Shown here in pieces: positions 11,007 through 22,932 of a DNA stretch of 64,000 nucleotides (its first letter is position 1; each line of letters begins with the position of its first letter). The notes beneath the pieces were generated by a model that had not been told where the DNA came from, did no database searches, and saw only the letters and a list, made by a program, of their open reading frames with translations. The DNA comes from Allodiplogaster sudhausi (lineage: Eukaryota > Nematoda > Chromadorea > Rhabditida > Diplogasteridae), in contig CALZFC010000136.1 of assembly GCA_945643635.1 (NCBI GenBank), positions 473,501 through 537,500 on the forward strand. Reading direction: 5' to 3'. A program made the position numbers and the translations under genes.

Positions 11007-11797
11007 ATGAAACTCCTCCGTTCACGCTCGCGCTTCCTTTTTTCTAATTTGACGTGGCCCTTCTTGTTGCTGGCTCTGCTCTCCACTCCTTCCTTCTCAC
11101 AGACTTCTGACCCTGCTCCAACTCAATGTGATCAGGTATGGAATTTTCAACAAATTTGCGTGTAAAACTGTTTGGTGTTTGATATTCTGCTTGACATTTA
11201 ATTATACAGAGATTTAATAAAAAGAATACTATATACCACATACTTTAACTCTTCATCTCTCAATCTCTTTCCCTCCCCCCCCCATCAATCTCTCTACTTC
11301 TTTATTTCTCTAACATCTCTCTCTCTATCTTTTTTCTCTTTCCCTTCTCTCTCTCTCTCTCTGCTCCATTATCTCTCTGCCACTTCCCTCTCAATCTTTA
11401 TCTCTCTAGCTTTCTTCCTGACAGGCAGCCTGGCTTACCTGGAGTGATTGGACTGCGTGTTCCAATAACTGTGGCTCATGCGGATTTCATTTGCGTACTC
11501 GTACTTGCCTGACAACTTCCGCCTCTTGCGATTGCCCAGGGTCAGCTTCTCCTCTCTCACTCTTTCTCTCTCACTCTCTCTCACTCTCTCAGTCTATCTC
11601 TGCCTCTCTCTCTCTCTCTCTCTCTCTGTCTCTTTCTCTCTCATGCAATAATGTATGTTTTCAGTGACTCGACCACGGTGGAGTTCTGCAACCGAGACGT
11701 GTGTCGCTACCCCCGCCCTGCCTGCTGCTTCAATCAGATGGCAACCTCATTGAATGGTCGCTTCACCTGTGCTGAGATTGACTCTTCAACTCTCTGA
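11007..11797 (+). CDS. secreted single-domain TSP1 (thrombospondin type 1) protein
   Basis: Exons 11007-11135, 11425-11540 and 11665-11797 join to 125 residues. Exon 1 encodes a basic start (MKLLRSRSRFLF) and a hydrophobic signal sequence (WPFLLLALLSTPSFS). Exon 2 carries the TSP1 signature WLTWSDWTACSNNCGSCG, then RTRTC and CDCPG. Exon 3 has VEFCNRDVCRYPRPACC and ends at TGA 11795-11797. TSP1 domains bind matrix and glycans; the role here is not known. The introns are (CT)n-rich. The signal peptide could alternatively begin at a later Met, but none is in frame nearby. Confidence 0.8.
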
Positions 11798-12623
11798 CTT
11801 ACTCATTTCTCTGCATGCAATTTATTCCAAATTGATGCGAACGTGGATCATTACGAGATATGAATTGAGATCAAATGATAATTAAATGTTCGTCCAAACA
11901 ATATTCGTATACAAAAAGAAGAACGAGAGGCGAATGTCCCGGCCATCAGAACAGTTAATGATAACATATCTCTGCACTGGAATATTGAAGAGTTAAATGC
12001 AAGACTAGCGCATCTAATGGATTCTCTTAACAATACAACAATGGATGGAACTGGTTTAATATGGCAATGCCCGGAAGAAAATGACAAGGCAAGAGAGAGA
12101 TATCGAAATACTCATTTCATCCAATCCAGGTCAAAATGGGCACTCATGAAACGGAAAATGATGGATATAATTAAATCACTCTTCACTCCCAATGAACATT
12201 ATGCGGCTTTTAAGCTAATTATAACAAAAGCTTGCATTCTAAGAAGAAGATGAACTTATTAAACGTATCGCTCATTTACTCATTATTAGGAGGGGTTGTT
12301 TCATCATTTACAGGACACGCGGAAAGTGAAGCTGGCAGAATGAGATGCAGATGAGAGAGTGATCAGACAAAGGAGTGCTTGGGATAGAGTGGAGGAGAGC
12401 AGTCGGGAGGGAGGGAAGTGATTCGATGGGCAGGAGGCCGGTCTGGGATGGAAGAGCGACGAGAGTCGGAAGGGACACGTGGAGGGGACAGCTGAGTCCG
12501 TCTCGACTCCTTCGGCATCTCCATCCGAGTTGTGGAGGGGGCGCGCGTGGCTGAGAGACGCAGACGTTTAGACAGACGACGAAGAGCCGCCAGAGCTCCT
12601 ATTCAAGCACACTCTCTCATTCC
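11798..12623. other. intergenic
   Basis: Between the TSP1 gene and the convergent small-protein gene. No gene recognised. It contains one copy of a dispersed motif (GAGAGACGCAGACGT, at about 12552). Confidence 0.5.
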
Positions 12624-13086
12624 CTACTCTAGCTGCAGAGCACTCCAATCTCTCTGCTCAACTACTGATGCTGCACATAGTAAAACGAGGTTATTGTTAT
12701 GATGAGATCGCAGCAATCGATGAAGCGAAGAGAACGAGAGAAACAACGAGAACATACCAGTTTCTCCTTTCTTAGCCTCTCGAATCGCAGCGAAGGCGAG
12801 AGAGCGAAGAAGAAGCTGATGCCAGAGGTCGGCCGAGGAGCTGTGTTCTCCCGCGTGCAGTGCCCTCCCATCTCGGGTGTAGCTGCAGCCATCTTATTCT
12901 CATCATTTCTTTCTTTTGTCTACCTTACCATTAGAAAAGATTTGAGATGTATTGATTAAGAGAGGTCAAAATCAATCAATCGTACGTGATAGAAGGTTTG
13001 GGAGGCGGGAGGCGGTAGAGAGAAGAGGGCTGCCGCGGGGAGTAGAACTCCACGGTATCCACGCCCGCATTCATCATTCCAATCAT
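12624..13086 (-). CDS. small protein of unknown function, paralogue of 9030-9850
   Basis: Exons 13086-12986, 12882-12758 and 12670-12624 join in frame to 90 residues ending at TAG. Seen: MIGMMNAGVDTVEFYS, then PSITYTRDGRALHAGEHSSS, then ADLWHQLLLRSLAFAAIREAKKG. These match the plus-strand relative (MLGMMN, DGVEFY, CVTYTADGRKL, SLWGAVLLRS, SAVRKG) in order and spacing, and both introns fall at equivalent places. This copy lacks the acidic tail. No signal peptide, no transmembrane segment and no recognised domain. The acceptor of exon 2 (gctgcag) was chosen by the paralogue alignment. Function unknown. Confidence 0.7.
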
Positions 13087-15232
13087 TCTTCTTTCTCTTC
13101 TTCTGCAAACAACTAAACATTCACAACACTTCTTGCAACTTCGTCTCTTTCGACAAATTGAAAATCAAAAATGAGCATTGTGAAAATAAGCCAATTTGGA
13201 CACGGAAAGAGTCAACGACTGCACTCGACACAAGGCTGACTCACTTCTAGGTTGTGACATGATTGCCGTGCATCTAACAGGAAAGAGACGAGGAGGAGGA
13301 GAAGGAGGAGGAGCAAAGGGAGAGAGAGAGAGAAGAGAGAGAGAGAAGAGAGAGAGAGAGAAGAGAGAGAGAAGAAAGGGCACGTTGCAGACTCCATTCC
13401 AAACGACTTGGTCATAAGAGAGCAGAAGAAAGACGAAATGCTGACCACTTTCATTGCGTACACAAATGACGTCAGAAAGCGAGAGAGGAGGACGGGGGAT
13501 ACAAGAAATATGCAGGCAGGAAAGCAGGGTAGGGGACGACATTGCAAAGAAGGCTTCAGAAGGGATCGGCCAGTTCGCATCAACGGGCAGCTGCCACAGG
13601 AGAGGAGGAACGCGACTGAGTTAAATGAAACAGAGAAAGAGAAAAAGGGAGAGAGAGAGAGAGAGAGAGAGATAGGGGGAGAGAAGTAAAGAAAGAGGGG
13701 GAGACTGTAAACCTTCCTTGTCCGCCGAACAACTATGCGTGCCGACAGTGCAGTGAAGTTGTCGACTGGGAGAGAGACAGAGAGAGAGACAGGCAGAGTG
13801 AGGGAGAGAGGTGAGAGAGACAGAGAGAGACACGCAGAGTGAGGGATAGATTGCAGAGAGAAATCAAGATGAAATGCGGAACTTAAAAGAGAAAACAATA
13901 CAAGAATGAAAAATGGAAAAGCAGAATACACCCATTGGCCAAACAGTAGATTGCAGCTGGAGGGAGAATTCGGGAGACATCAAAGACGAGACTGAACAGG
14001 GAATAGAGAGTGAATCTTTGATTGCAGGAAGATTGGAAGATGAGTGGACTGGGCGAAGAGACCCCTTAGTCAACACCTGCCTGCGTGTTCCAGAGCGGGT
14101 ATGGCCCTGTGTTCTCTCTGCGAGAGAAGACTTTCCTTCCTTTAATCAGGTGGCCCATCTCCGTCTTCAAAGGACTTCTTCATGTGCTACTAGTCTCATG
14201 ATCGCCCTTTCTCTTGACGATGATTGGTTCAGTCACTGGCAAGCAATAGGGCATAGTCATGAAGCACATGAGCACTTCCCTATCAATGGGATCTATCATA
14301 CAATCACCGCTACATGTATGAACATTGACGTATCGACTTCACTCTAAATAACCTCTGCATATTATCTTTCTAAATCAAAAATGTTTTGGGTAAAGAACAA
14401 TTTGTTGATTTTTTTAAGAATTGAAGTAAGAGGGGGAGTCGGGCCATTGCTAGCGAGAAGGAGGCTCCTTCCGTGTTATCTGATGCTACAACTTGCTTTC
14501 TCTCTCAGAATGACACTATTCACACTTCCCTGCAAGGAATGCACGAGAAGTGGACGACTCCTTCAATCTTTCACCTTTCCTCTACGAACCCTGCGACAAA
14601 CATCTCCATTATCCTTTCATATAATTCATATTAGTGTTGTCACTTCCATTTTATTTAAACTCTCATGTTATAAATGCCTTTTTTACTTCCATCTGCGAGG
14701 CAGGACTTAAAAGGTAACGAGAAAATGACCCAATCATTTCGATTTCGTCGTTAATGCGTTTTGATATCTTTCATTCTCTCATTGATAACGGAATCTGACA
14801 CTTATTTGTTGCAGAGGGAGGAGATAACAACTCGGCAATCTCTTCCTTCTTTTAGCAGTTGACTAGACGCCATTGTCTATTTCCCTCCACTTTACAATTC
14901 AATTTTCTTTACTTTCTTCATAGCAAGTTTTTTTTCCAGAAAATGATTTAAGGATGAATGAGACTCACTTTAGAAGAGATGGCCCCGACTTCACAGCGCG
15001 GAAAAGGGAAGAGGTCCTCGGTGAATGGAGATGAACAAAAAATAAAGGTCCGCCTTCCCTACTCTCTTTCTTTCCTTTCTTGACAAAATACATAATTTTG
15101 TTACATTTGTTTGAGCTGGCTCGAGCGGCTGCGATTGTCCCAGCAGGGGAAGCAGAATCCTCTGTGCCTTCACAGGTCACCACAGGAGAGTCCGCTCCTT
15201 CTCTAATAGGTTGCATTATAATTGATTACTTG
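13087..15232. other. 2.1-kb region without a recognised gene
   Basis: Contains GA-rich tracts (13319-13375, 13630-13690, 13768-13860). A plus-strand frame at 13913-14347 (144 residues, ATG start) has no domain, no homologue I recognise and no splice context, so it is not called. The frame running into the threonine dehydratase from 15080 begins with TTG, not ATG. Confidence 0.5.
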
Positions 15233-16355
15233 ATGCAAAGAGTTGACATTAACATATTTGAAGTAAGCGGAGTGGAGTGTGAAGCGGGGGAGGAAGAGGG
15301 GGACGAACAGCTGGACTCGGACTGCGACCCCAGGCACCCCAAGACTATCACGGCAGACGAGATCGTTGTGGCTGACTTCGAGATTAAGAACTACATGGAA
15401 GCCACTCCATGCACTGTACACTCCTTCTTTTTATCTCTCACATCTCTCCACTCCCTCTCATATATCAGCAATCTCTTTGCTCTTTTCGCTATCTTTCAAT
15501 TCTGATTTCCTTTCTTATTTGAAAATATTCATCGAAAGCCACTATCTACATATACATACATACCTATGTATGTACATATATATGTAGTATGTACAAATAT
15601 GATTCTAAGTATTTTATGGCAAATAACGTCTTGACTGCAGAAATCGCAACAACTCTCGCGTCTCTCTGGAATGGAGTTGTATTTCAAGAAGGAGTTTCTA
15701 CTCCAAACTGGCTCCTTCAAGGAACGGGGAGTGATCTACGCTCTCTGCGAGTTGTCAGAAGAGCAGAAACGGATCGGAGTAATCGCAGCTTCAGCAGGTC
15801 CATTTCATTGCCATTCTTGCCTTCTCTTATTCTCGCACGATCTCTCCCTGCCTTTCAATGAGAATTATTAAGGGAATCATGCCTTAGCCCTTTGCTACTA
15901 TGGATCCCGAATGAACATTCCCGTAACAGTTGTGATGCCGACCTTCGCTCCTCTCATGAAGATCAGCCTCTGCGAATCTTTTGGGGCGACAATCATACTT
16001 AGAGGCACAAACATCATTGAAGTCATCTTCAGTGATTCCTTCTCAACCTCCGCTCATTCCAACTCTCTTTCCATCAGGCGAAAGTAACGGCGATGGAGGT
16101 GGGAAGAACGAAGGGGTTCAAGTACATCAACGGGTACGATGCTCCGAACATTCTACGAGGGCAGGGAAGTGTTGGGTTGGAGATCATGAAGCAGGTTGGA
16201 GATCTTCTCTCACACCCACCCAGGAATCCCCTGAACAGGTCCACGACGTGGATGCCATTCTGATTCCCGTTGGCGGAGGAGGACTCATCGCAGGAGTCGC
16301 CACGGCTGTCAAGAAGAAGAGCCCCAAAGTCCTCATCTATGTTCGTCCTTTCTTC

Positions 16356-16403
<48 letters not shown>

Positions 16404-17557
16404 GATGACAGGGTGTGGAAGCTGAGTCGTGTCCTTCGTTTTCCTTGGCATACAAAGCGGGAAAGATTGTCAAGGCGACGGTAGAATCGACATTGGCTGA
16501 TGGTAAATACTTAAAGCATTTTCGTTTTCCAATCTTTTGCTTTAACTTTTAATGAATTCGGATCAAATTAAATATGCTTATTGTCTGAAGTTTTTTTTCA
16601 GGATTGGCAGTGCCAACAGTTGGCGGGAATTCTCTTTCATCCGCCAAAGGAAAGGTTGATCGAATGATCTTAGTGAATGAAGAGTCGATAGGACTCGCCA
16701 TTCTGCGTCTCATCGAAATTGAAAAGGTTTCCTTCGCTTTCAAGATACTAAGAAACAAATCAATGCCAACTTTTGTTTTTTTTTTCTAAAAAAAATGTTT
16801 CCTAAGGCGGTCGTCGAAGGAGCTGGAGCTGTCACTCTCGCCGCTATCCTTAGCGGAAAAGTACCCGAGTTGCAAGGAAAAAAGTACATAAGTTTAAAGG
16901 AATAGAGAGAGGGAGAACGAGAGAAAGAAGAGTAATAGAGAGCGAGAAAGAGAGAGATAGATAGAGAGACGGGGGAAAGCGAGAGAGGATAAAAGAGATG
17001 GAGAGCGAAGATTAAAGAGAGGGAGAGAGAAGATGAAAGAAAGGGAGAGAGAAGATAAAAGGGAGAGAGGGAGAGCGATTGCGAGAGAAACAGAGGCGAA
17101 GTGAAAGCTATTTCAGGGTGGTGGCGATTCTGTCTGGTGGGAACATTGACACAACAGTTCTAAGTCGCTCGATCGAGAGAGGACTGGCTGTAGATGGAAG
17201 ACTCGCGAGACTCGAAGTAGTCGTCTCCGACAGACCCGGAGGTTTTTTTCTCTTTCTTCTTATCAATCTCCATTTGCATTATTCCATATAAAAAGAGAAC
17301 TGAATTGAAGGAATAAAAGATCTGACTGCACTGATTGCAAATGTCGGGGCTTCGATCAAAGACATCTTCCACGAGAGAGCTTGGATTAAGACCGATGTCT
17401 TCTCAGTCAAGGCCAAAGTCATTGTGGAGACAAGAGATCGAGATCACATTCAACAACTCGAAGCTGCTCTGCGGGCCAAGTATTCTGATGTCAGCCAGCC
17501 AAACTTCTTTTCGATATCCCTTCCTTTCTATTCTCTCCCGCTTTTCTGTGGCTAAAC
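15233..17557 (+). CDS. threonine dehydratase/serine racemase-like PLP enzyme
   Basis: Fold-type II PLP enzyme deaminating L-threonine/serine (known for the family; C. elegans has close relatives). Exons: to 15415, 15641-15797, 15873-16021, 16078-16194, 16239-16340, 16412-16502, 16602-16726, 16807-16883, 17117-17241 and 17320-17557. Seen: ATPCTKSQQLSRLSGMELYFKKEF, the PLP-lysine motif GSFKERG, AASAGNHALAL, the phosphate loop VGGGGLIAG, ESTLADGLAVPTVG, VVEGAGAVTLAA and SGGNIDTTVL. A C-terminal ACT-like part (LEVVVSDRPG, SIKDIFHERAW) suggests allosteric control. The start is the first in-frame ATG (15233); an upstream exon is possible. One intron is 44 bp. Confidence 0.9.
16900..17095. repeat. 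purine-rich GA tract in intron
   Basis: Imperfect GA-rich sequence in the threonine dehydratase intron, purine in the sense direction (against the usual polarity). Confidence 0.85.
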
Positions 17558-18061
17558 ATGAAGCTGTCGATAGGAAGCTCGTACCCTTACTAATTCCGTT
17601 TTTTCAACCAATTCCTAGGCTGGCTTAGCCTCAGCGTACAGTCTGGTATTAGCCACGTACTACACAACATCAGGCTAAGCCACATGCACAAGAAGAGTGT
17701 GTGAACATGCGAGAGACGCAGACGTAGTATGTATATCAACAGCTTTCTGACTTTCCGCATAAAAGTGACACTTTACTACGACGACTGATGTTTTGAACAA
17801 TTCACTTGAATTCAGGTTGTCGTCTCATAAGGGACTTACGAGAATCTCCGAACGAAAGAAGGAGGGCAAGGCTATCCCTTCACTTTGCCGTCCTTTTAAA
17901 TTGCATGTTTCTCTCTGCATATTGCTAACTTTTAACCCGTAAAATAGCAATCTATGAATATTCAGTTGGTAAATTATGCATAGGAAGACAATAAACTGAA
18001 AAACTAAAAAGAATAACAGTGTAAGCCACCCAACAACTCACAGTATCTCTAAGTGAAGAGA
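17558..18061. other. intergenic between convergent genes
   Basis: 3' flanks of the threonine dehydratase and of the Cys-rich gene. No gene seen. Holds a copy of the dispersed motif at about 17710. Confidence 0.6.
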
Positions 18062-21000
18062 TTAATTCCTTAGATCTGAGTCAACTATGATCCACTCATT
18101 AATGTTGGGATGGTCAATCTCAACGAAAGGCTTCGAGAGAATAGAAGAAGAAGTAGACAAAAGGGGAGCTGATGAAGATAACGACACGTTATCTGGAGGG
18201 GGAGAGACGAGAGAAGAGACGATTTGAGTGGAGGAGACGGAGGGGCGGAGGCAGCACGCGAAGAGATCTTTCACCGAGGTATCGCTGCACTCGAAGTCTC
18301 CATCGCACTCGTCTTCTTCTTCCCTCATGAAGCATCTCAACTACTTCTAGCTACTCTTCTACATTGCACTATGTCCTTCTTATTTAGAGAGAGCGGCAGA
18401 AAAGGAGACCTTTTAATCTCTTTGAAGATGCTGACGAGTGCGGGCCTTCCTCCAGGACAGAGAGGGGGCCGGCTGCAGCAAACTGATCTACCCTGGGCTC
18501 CGCTCACGCACTCGTAGTCGGACGGACATCCACGCTTCCCCGATCGACCTCCACAGAACACAACCTCATCCGTTCGATCCACACGAAGGGGGATTCTGCA
18601 TTTGTATTGTGAGAGAAAAGAGCGATAGAGAGAGGGAAATAGAGAAAGAGTGAGAGTGAGAGAGGGACAGAGAGGGAGAGAGCGAGGGAGAGAGAGTGCA
18701 CAGCAGCAGAGCAAACCTGCTCTCAGGGCAGATGTTTACGGCCTCTGCTGGATCCTCGCAGCAAAGGGAAGTTATGGCAGGTGGAGAGACGAGGGAAGAG
18801 CATGTGAAGGGAGCAGAACAACGACTTCCAGGGAGACAAGGTACGGGCAGACCAGCACGCAGCTGAGTTCCACGACCAAGACAACGAGCAGTCGGAGGGG
18901 GGGACGAGGCACAACACACACTCACATCTGAAGACAACCATCCATCACATCAATGGACAGGAAGACAAGGACAACCCGGCATGTTGATGGGAGCCACGCA
19001 TTCTCCATTCACTGGACAGTCACGGTCTGTTCTGCACAGGGTCGGAGAGGAACCGATCGACACTCCATTCGGGCATTGAGCCTCTTGGCAGCAGAAGGAC
19101 TTGGAGGAGTGGAGAGAACGGCGACAGGGATGGGACTGAATCAACTGGACTCTCATCTATCAGAGGGAGGGGAGTGGCCAACCAAGGGACACATCGAGGG
19201 AAGAGTTGTACAGTCCAATGGCTGCTTGTTGTAGAGAAGAGCCTCCGCGCCCACTCCACATGGCGACTGATTTTGATATCTTCTCAGAGGATACGAGCGC
19301 GCCACTCTTAATGATAAGAGATCTGACAAAATGAATTCCTTCTGAGGGATTCAGAGACCTGCCCAAATGACTGACCCCCTTCTGCAGCAGAGTTGCATGG
19401 CATTGATAGCAACGCAGACGAAGGCGGAAGGACATCCTTCGGTGGATCCGACTGTCTGGCAGAAGCGGAACTGAGAGCCGAGCATGGCGGGGGCGGACTT
19501 GTCCGGGCACTGCACGGCCTGCGCATCCACGGGGGCCGCCGATGAACAGCAGATCCACACCGAAGGCTCAATTCCTTTTCCATTTTAAACTATTCCTATT
19601 TTATTATCTTCCGATCGCAGGGGACAAAGATAAGGTTTTAAAATGAATGCGTTAACATACAAGATTGCTCTGCTGACAGGAGAAGCCGGAGGGGCACTGG
19701 TTGAGTTTAGTCGAGGAGCAAAGACGGGGCTGGCTGTTTAGCAGAAGAGACTCGCCAGATTGACAACGAGGAGAAGAAGCCAGACGGCAGCAGAGGAAGG
19801 AGGGGCTTCCGGTGGAGGCATCGACGGTGCCACCCTCAGAGGGGGCACACGAGTAGCCAGTTGGACAACTGCAGGGGAAGGAGGAGAGTGGCAAGGACAA
19901 ACACGAACACACCTGTCATCCAAGGCTGAGGCACACTGCTTCGGTTCTCGTGTTAATTCATTGCGGAAGGCATTCCAGCCAGGAGGGCAGGCCAGGAAAG
20001 CTTGTGAGATTTGTTGAGAGGGAAGAGGAGAAGGAGGAGAGGGAGCGACGCTGCGAATGGAAGAGACTGTACGACAACAGACAGAGCGACCAGCCACTGT
20101 GGAGGGCAGACATGAGAATCCACGGGGACAGGGTGAAGGGAAGGCCAGCGGAGAACACCAGTAAGGCTCTCCTGCCACAGAATTGACTTTAGGATTCGCG
20201 AGTTGAAGACATGTATGTAATTTGTGAAGAATTATCTTTTCGGATGTGTTGTTGTACATATGTACGTATGTATGTACATACATATGTATGTACATACATA
20301 CATACATATGTACTACATATGTACATACATACGTATGAGTTCTTACATATGAGCAAATGTGATTTTACACCTTCAACTTGTTCATAAGTGTCAGCTCCGT
20401 CAGCACACTTGGAAATAGAAGAGTCGACTTCGTTGCCGCAGCAAACCCACTGAGCAAGAACAGAAGACAACTGACACGAGTAAGTGTTCTGCAAGGAAAG
20501 ACAACTCTCAGCCGAAGGATCAAGAATTGGACTGACTCGACTGCAAGGAGAGCCGGGGCCAGTGCAAGTCTCAACACTTCTGCTGGCAGTTAACAGAGCA
20601 CTTTGGCCATTCGGACAGACTCGACGTGAGGCTGAATTACGACAACAGAGGGAGAGGGACGCGGACTGGGCAGACGGAAGACAATCCGAACCACCCGGAC
20701 ACACTCCGGACTGGCGAGAGGAGCAGAAGATCTGAAAGAGACAGACAAGGAGAACAAGCTAGAGAGAACTCACTCACCACTCCACCATGCACATCCAGGC
20801 TTGGAGTTAAGGAAGAAGGACAAGTCGGCATGGGCGAAGACGAGCAGCAGACGAAGGAATCCACGCTGCCCAGCGACAACTCACAACTGTAGCCAACAGG
20901 ACACGACTGGAGACGCGAGGGAGTACAGGAACGAGGAGTGGAGCCATCCTGGAGAGGTCAGGAATCATGAGGGATGTAAGAGAAGAGGAAATAACGAGAG

Positions 21001-21265
21001 AGGGATAGAAATAGAGAGGAGGGAGGGATAGAAGGAGAGAGGAGAGATGAATAGAAGGAAAGAGGAGAGAGGAATAGAATGAGAGAGGATGAGCTTTGAA
21101 AAGACCTACACTAAGCATGTGTTGATTAGTGGGGCACTTGAGATGAACAGTGGCTGAGCTGGAGCAACAGATTTCCACGTGGAAGTCTTCTGATGAACGC
21201 ACACAGGAATATCTGAGAAAAGGAGACATGAATGAGAGACATATGTAGAGAAGGATATGAAGACG

Positions 21266-21303
<38 letters not shown>

Positions 21304-22885
21304 AACCCGACATCGCACTCTCTGCCACCGCTGCCAGAGTCACAAAGAATGACGGCAGAGTCTACCGATGATTGTGCAATAGCATTGCGAGGGCACGAGA
21401 GAGTGGAGGAGGGGGAGAGGGAGGACTGGCAGCAGATCTTCACTGAGGAAGACGAGGCAACCGACTCGCAGATCCCACTCAACACAACTCATTCTTCCTG
21501 TCTTGTAGTCATGGCTTCTAACTTGACGGGACAATTGTCACGCGACCCGCTCTGCTTGCAGAAGATGTTATGGCCGGATCGAGGGTTGATGGAGGGAGTC
21601 TGGCCGGGGAGTGGACAGCCGTAAGCCGGGCCTGGCACACCAACTACGAGTCTTCCGAGGAGGGAGGAAAGCGAACCCGCCGAGGCGGATGGGCGACAAC
21701 AGAAGAATCCGCCAAGGTCGCTTCTCTCACACACATATCTTCAATTCATACTCTCCACCTCTAACTTTCATCCCACTTTCTCAATTAGAATCTATGCAAT
21801 TTCAGTGCAATCTCATCACTTTTATGATCTAAGCCATTTTCCTCAGCGGTCGATGCTCTTGGAGAAACAAGCCAAGAGTATCGACTGTTGAGGAACATGG
21901 TTTAGATCATAAAAGAAGTGTATGAAGTTGTGAAAGGCAAACCCGATAATGAGAAGAGCGACAGAAGCCAAGAGCATCAGAGTGGTGGGGAAGTTGAAGG
22001 GGAGGAGGGGAAGCAGGAGGGGGAGGGGAGAGAGAACAGAGAAAGAGATGGAACAGTCGTCTAAGAAAGATTAAGAGAGAGAGACCGAGAAAGAAGAGAC
22101 TGAGATCTACAGAAATAGAGAGAGATGAGAGAGAGTGAGAGAGAGTAGAAGAGCGAGAAAGTGAGGACAAGAAAAACAGTGAGCTCGAGCGCAGAATGAG
22201 AGTGAGAAATGACACTCCGACATAGACACCCAACGAACAAGCAAACAGTCCCATTCTGAGGAAGCACAAATGGGAATGCTTCGTGGTTCCCGGGAGGCCT
22301 TCTTCCTTCTCTCTCTCTCTCTCTCTCTCTCTAATCCTCGCCGTATTTCTCATGCTCCCTCCAATATCTTATCTCCATCACCCTCTCAATAAACCTTTTT
22401 ATATTTGCAATTTCTGCTGCATATTTGAGCATACTAAATCATGTTCTAACAATAAGCACAGAGGATTCTATATGACTTACGACGGTAGTTCGAGAGCGAA
22501 AGATAAAGGGTGCTTGGCACGAAAGATTACTGTTACCATAACAAAGGAGACTGACTCCTTTGAGCAGAGAGGAGAAGAGACGGAACAGGCACGAGGAGCA
22601 CCTCGGAGTAACTCTGCTCCCTCTGCGTCTCTGCACACGCCTGTCTCCTTCTCTGGTATCTCTGGCACACTCGATCGACTATCTGGTCAAATCTGGCTGA
22701 TTATTAGGTCACTGTATGTGAATTGGCGTACTTGGCGTGCAGCAGAATGCATGCTCAGGGTTGTCAGAGGAAGGAAGACACGAAGAACCTCCTGGGCAAG
22801 GGACGATGTCGTCCCCACTGACCTCGCAATTCTCAACCAGAGATTGAGAGAAAGGAGAGAGAGAGAGGGTGAGAAAGAAAGAGGG

Positions 22886-22932
<47 letters not shown>

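Noticed and set aside
10246..11086. Minus-strand Ser/Leu-rich frames of about 260 residues
   Set aside because: Translation of (GA)n microsatellite; no splice context or domain.
13913..14347. Plus-strand frame of 144 residues with ATG
   Set aside because: No domain, no relatives recognised, no supporting splice sites; composition like the surrounding non-coding DNA.
15080..15232. N-terminal extension of threonine dehydratase
   Set aside because: Begins at TTG; the first in-frame ATG is 15233 and homologues start close to the CDPRHPKTI region.
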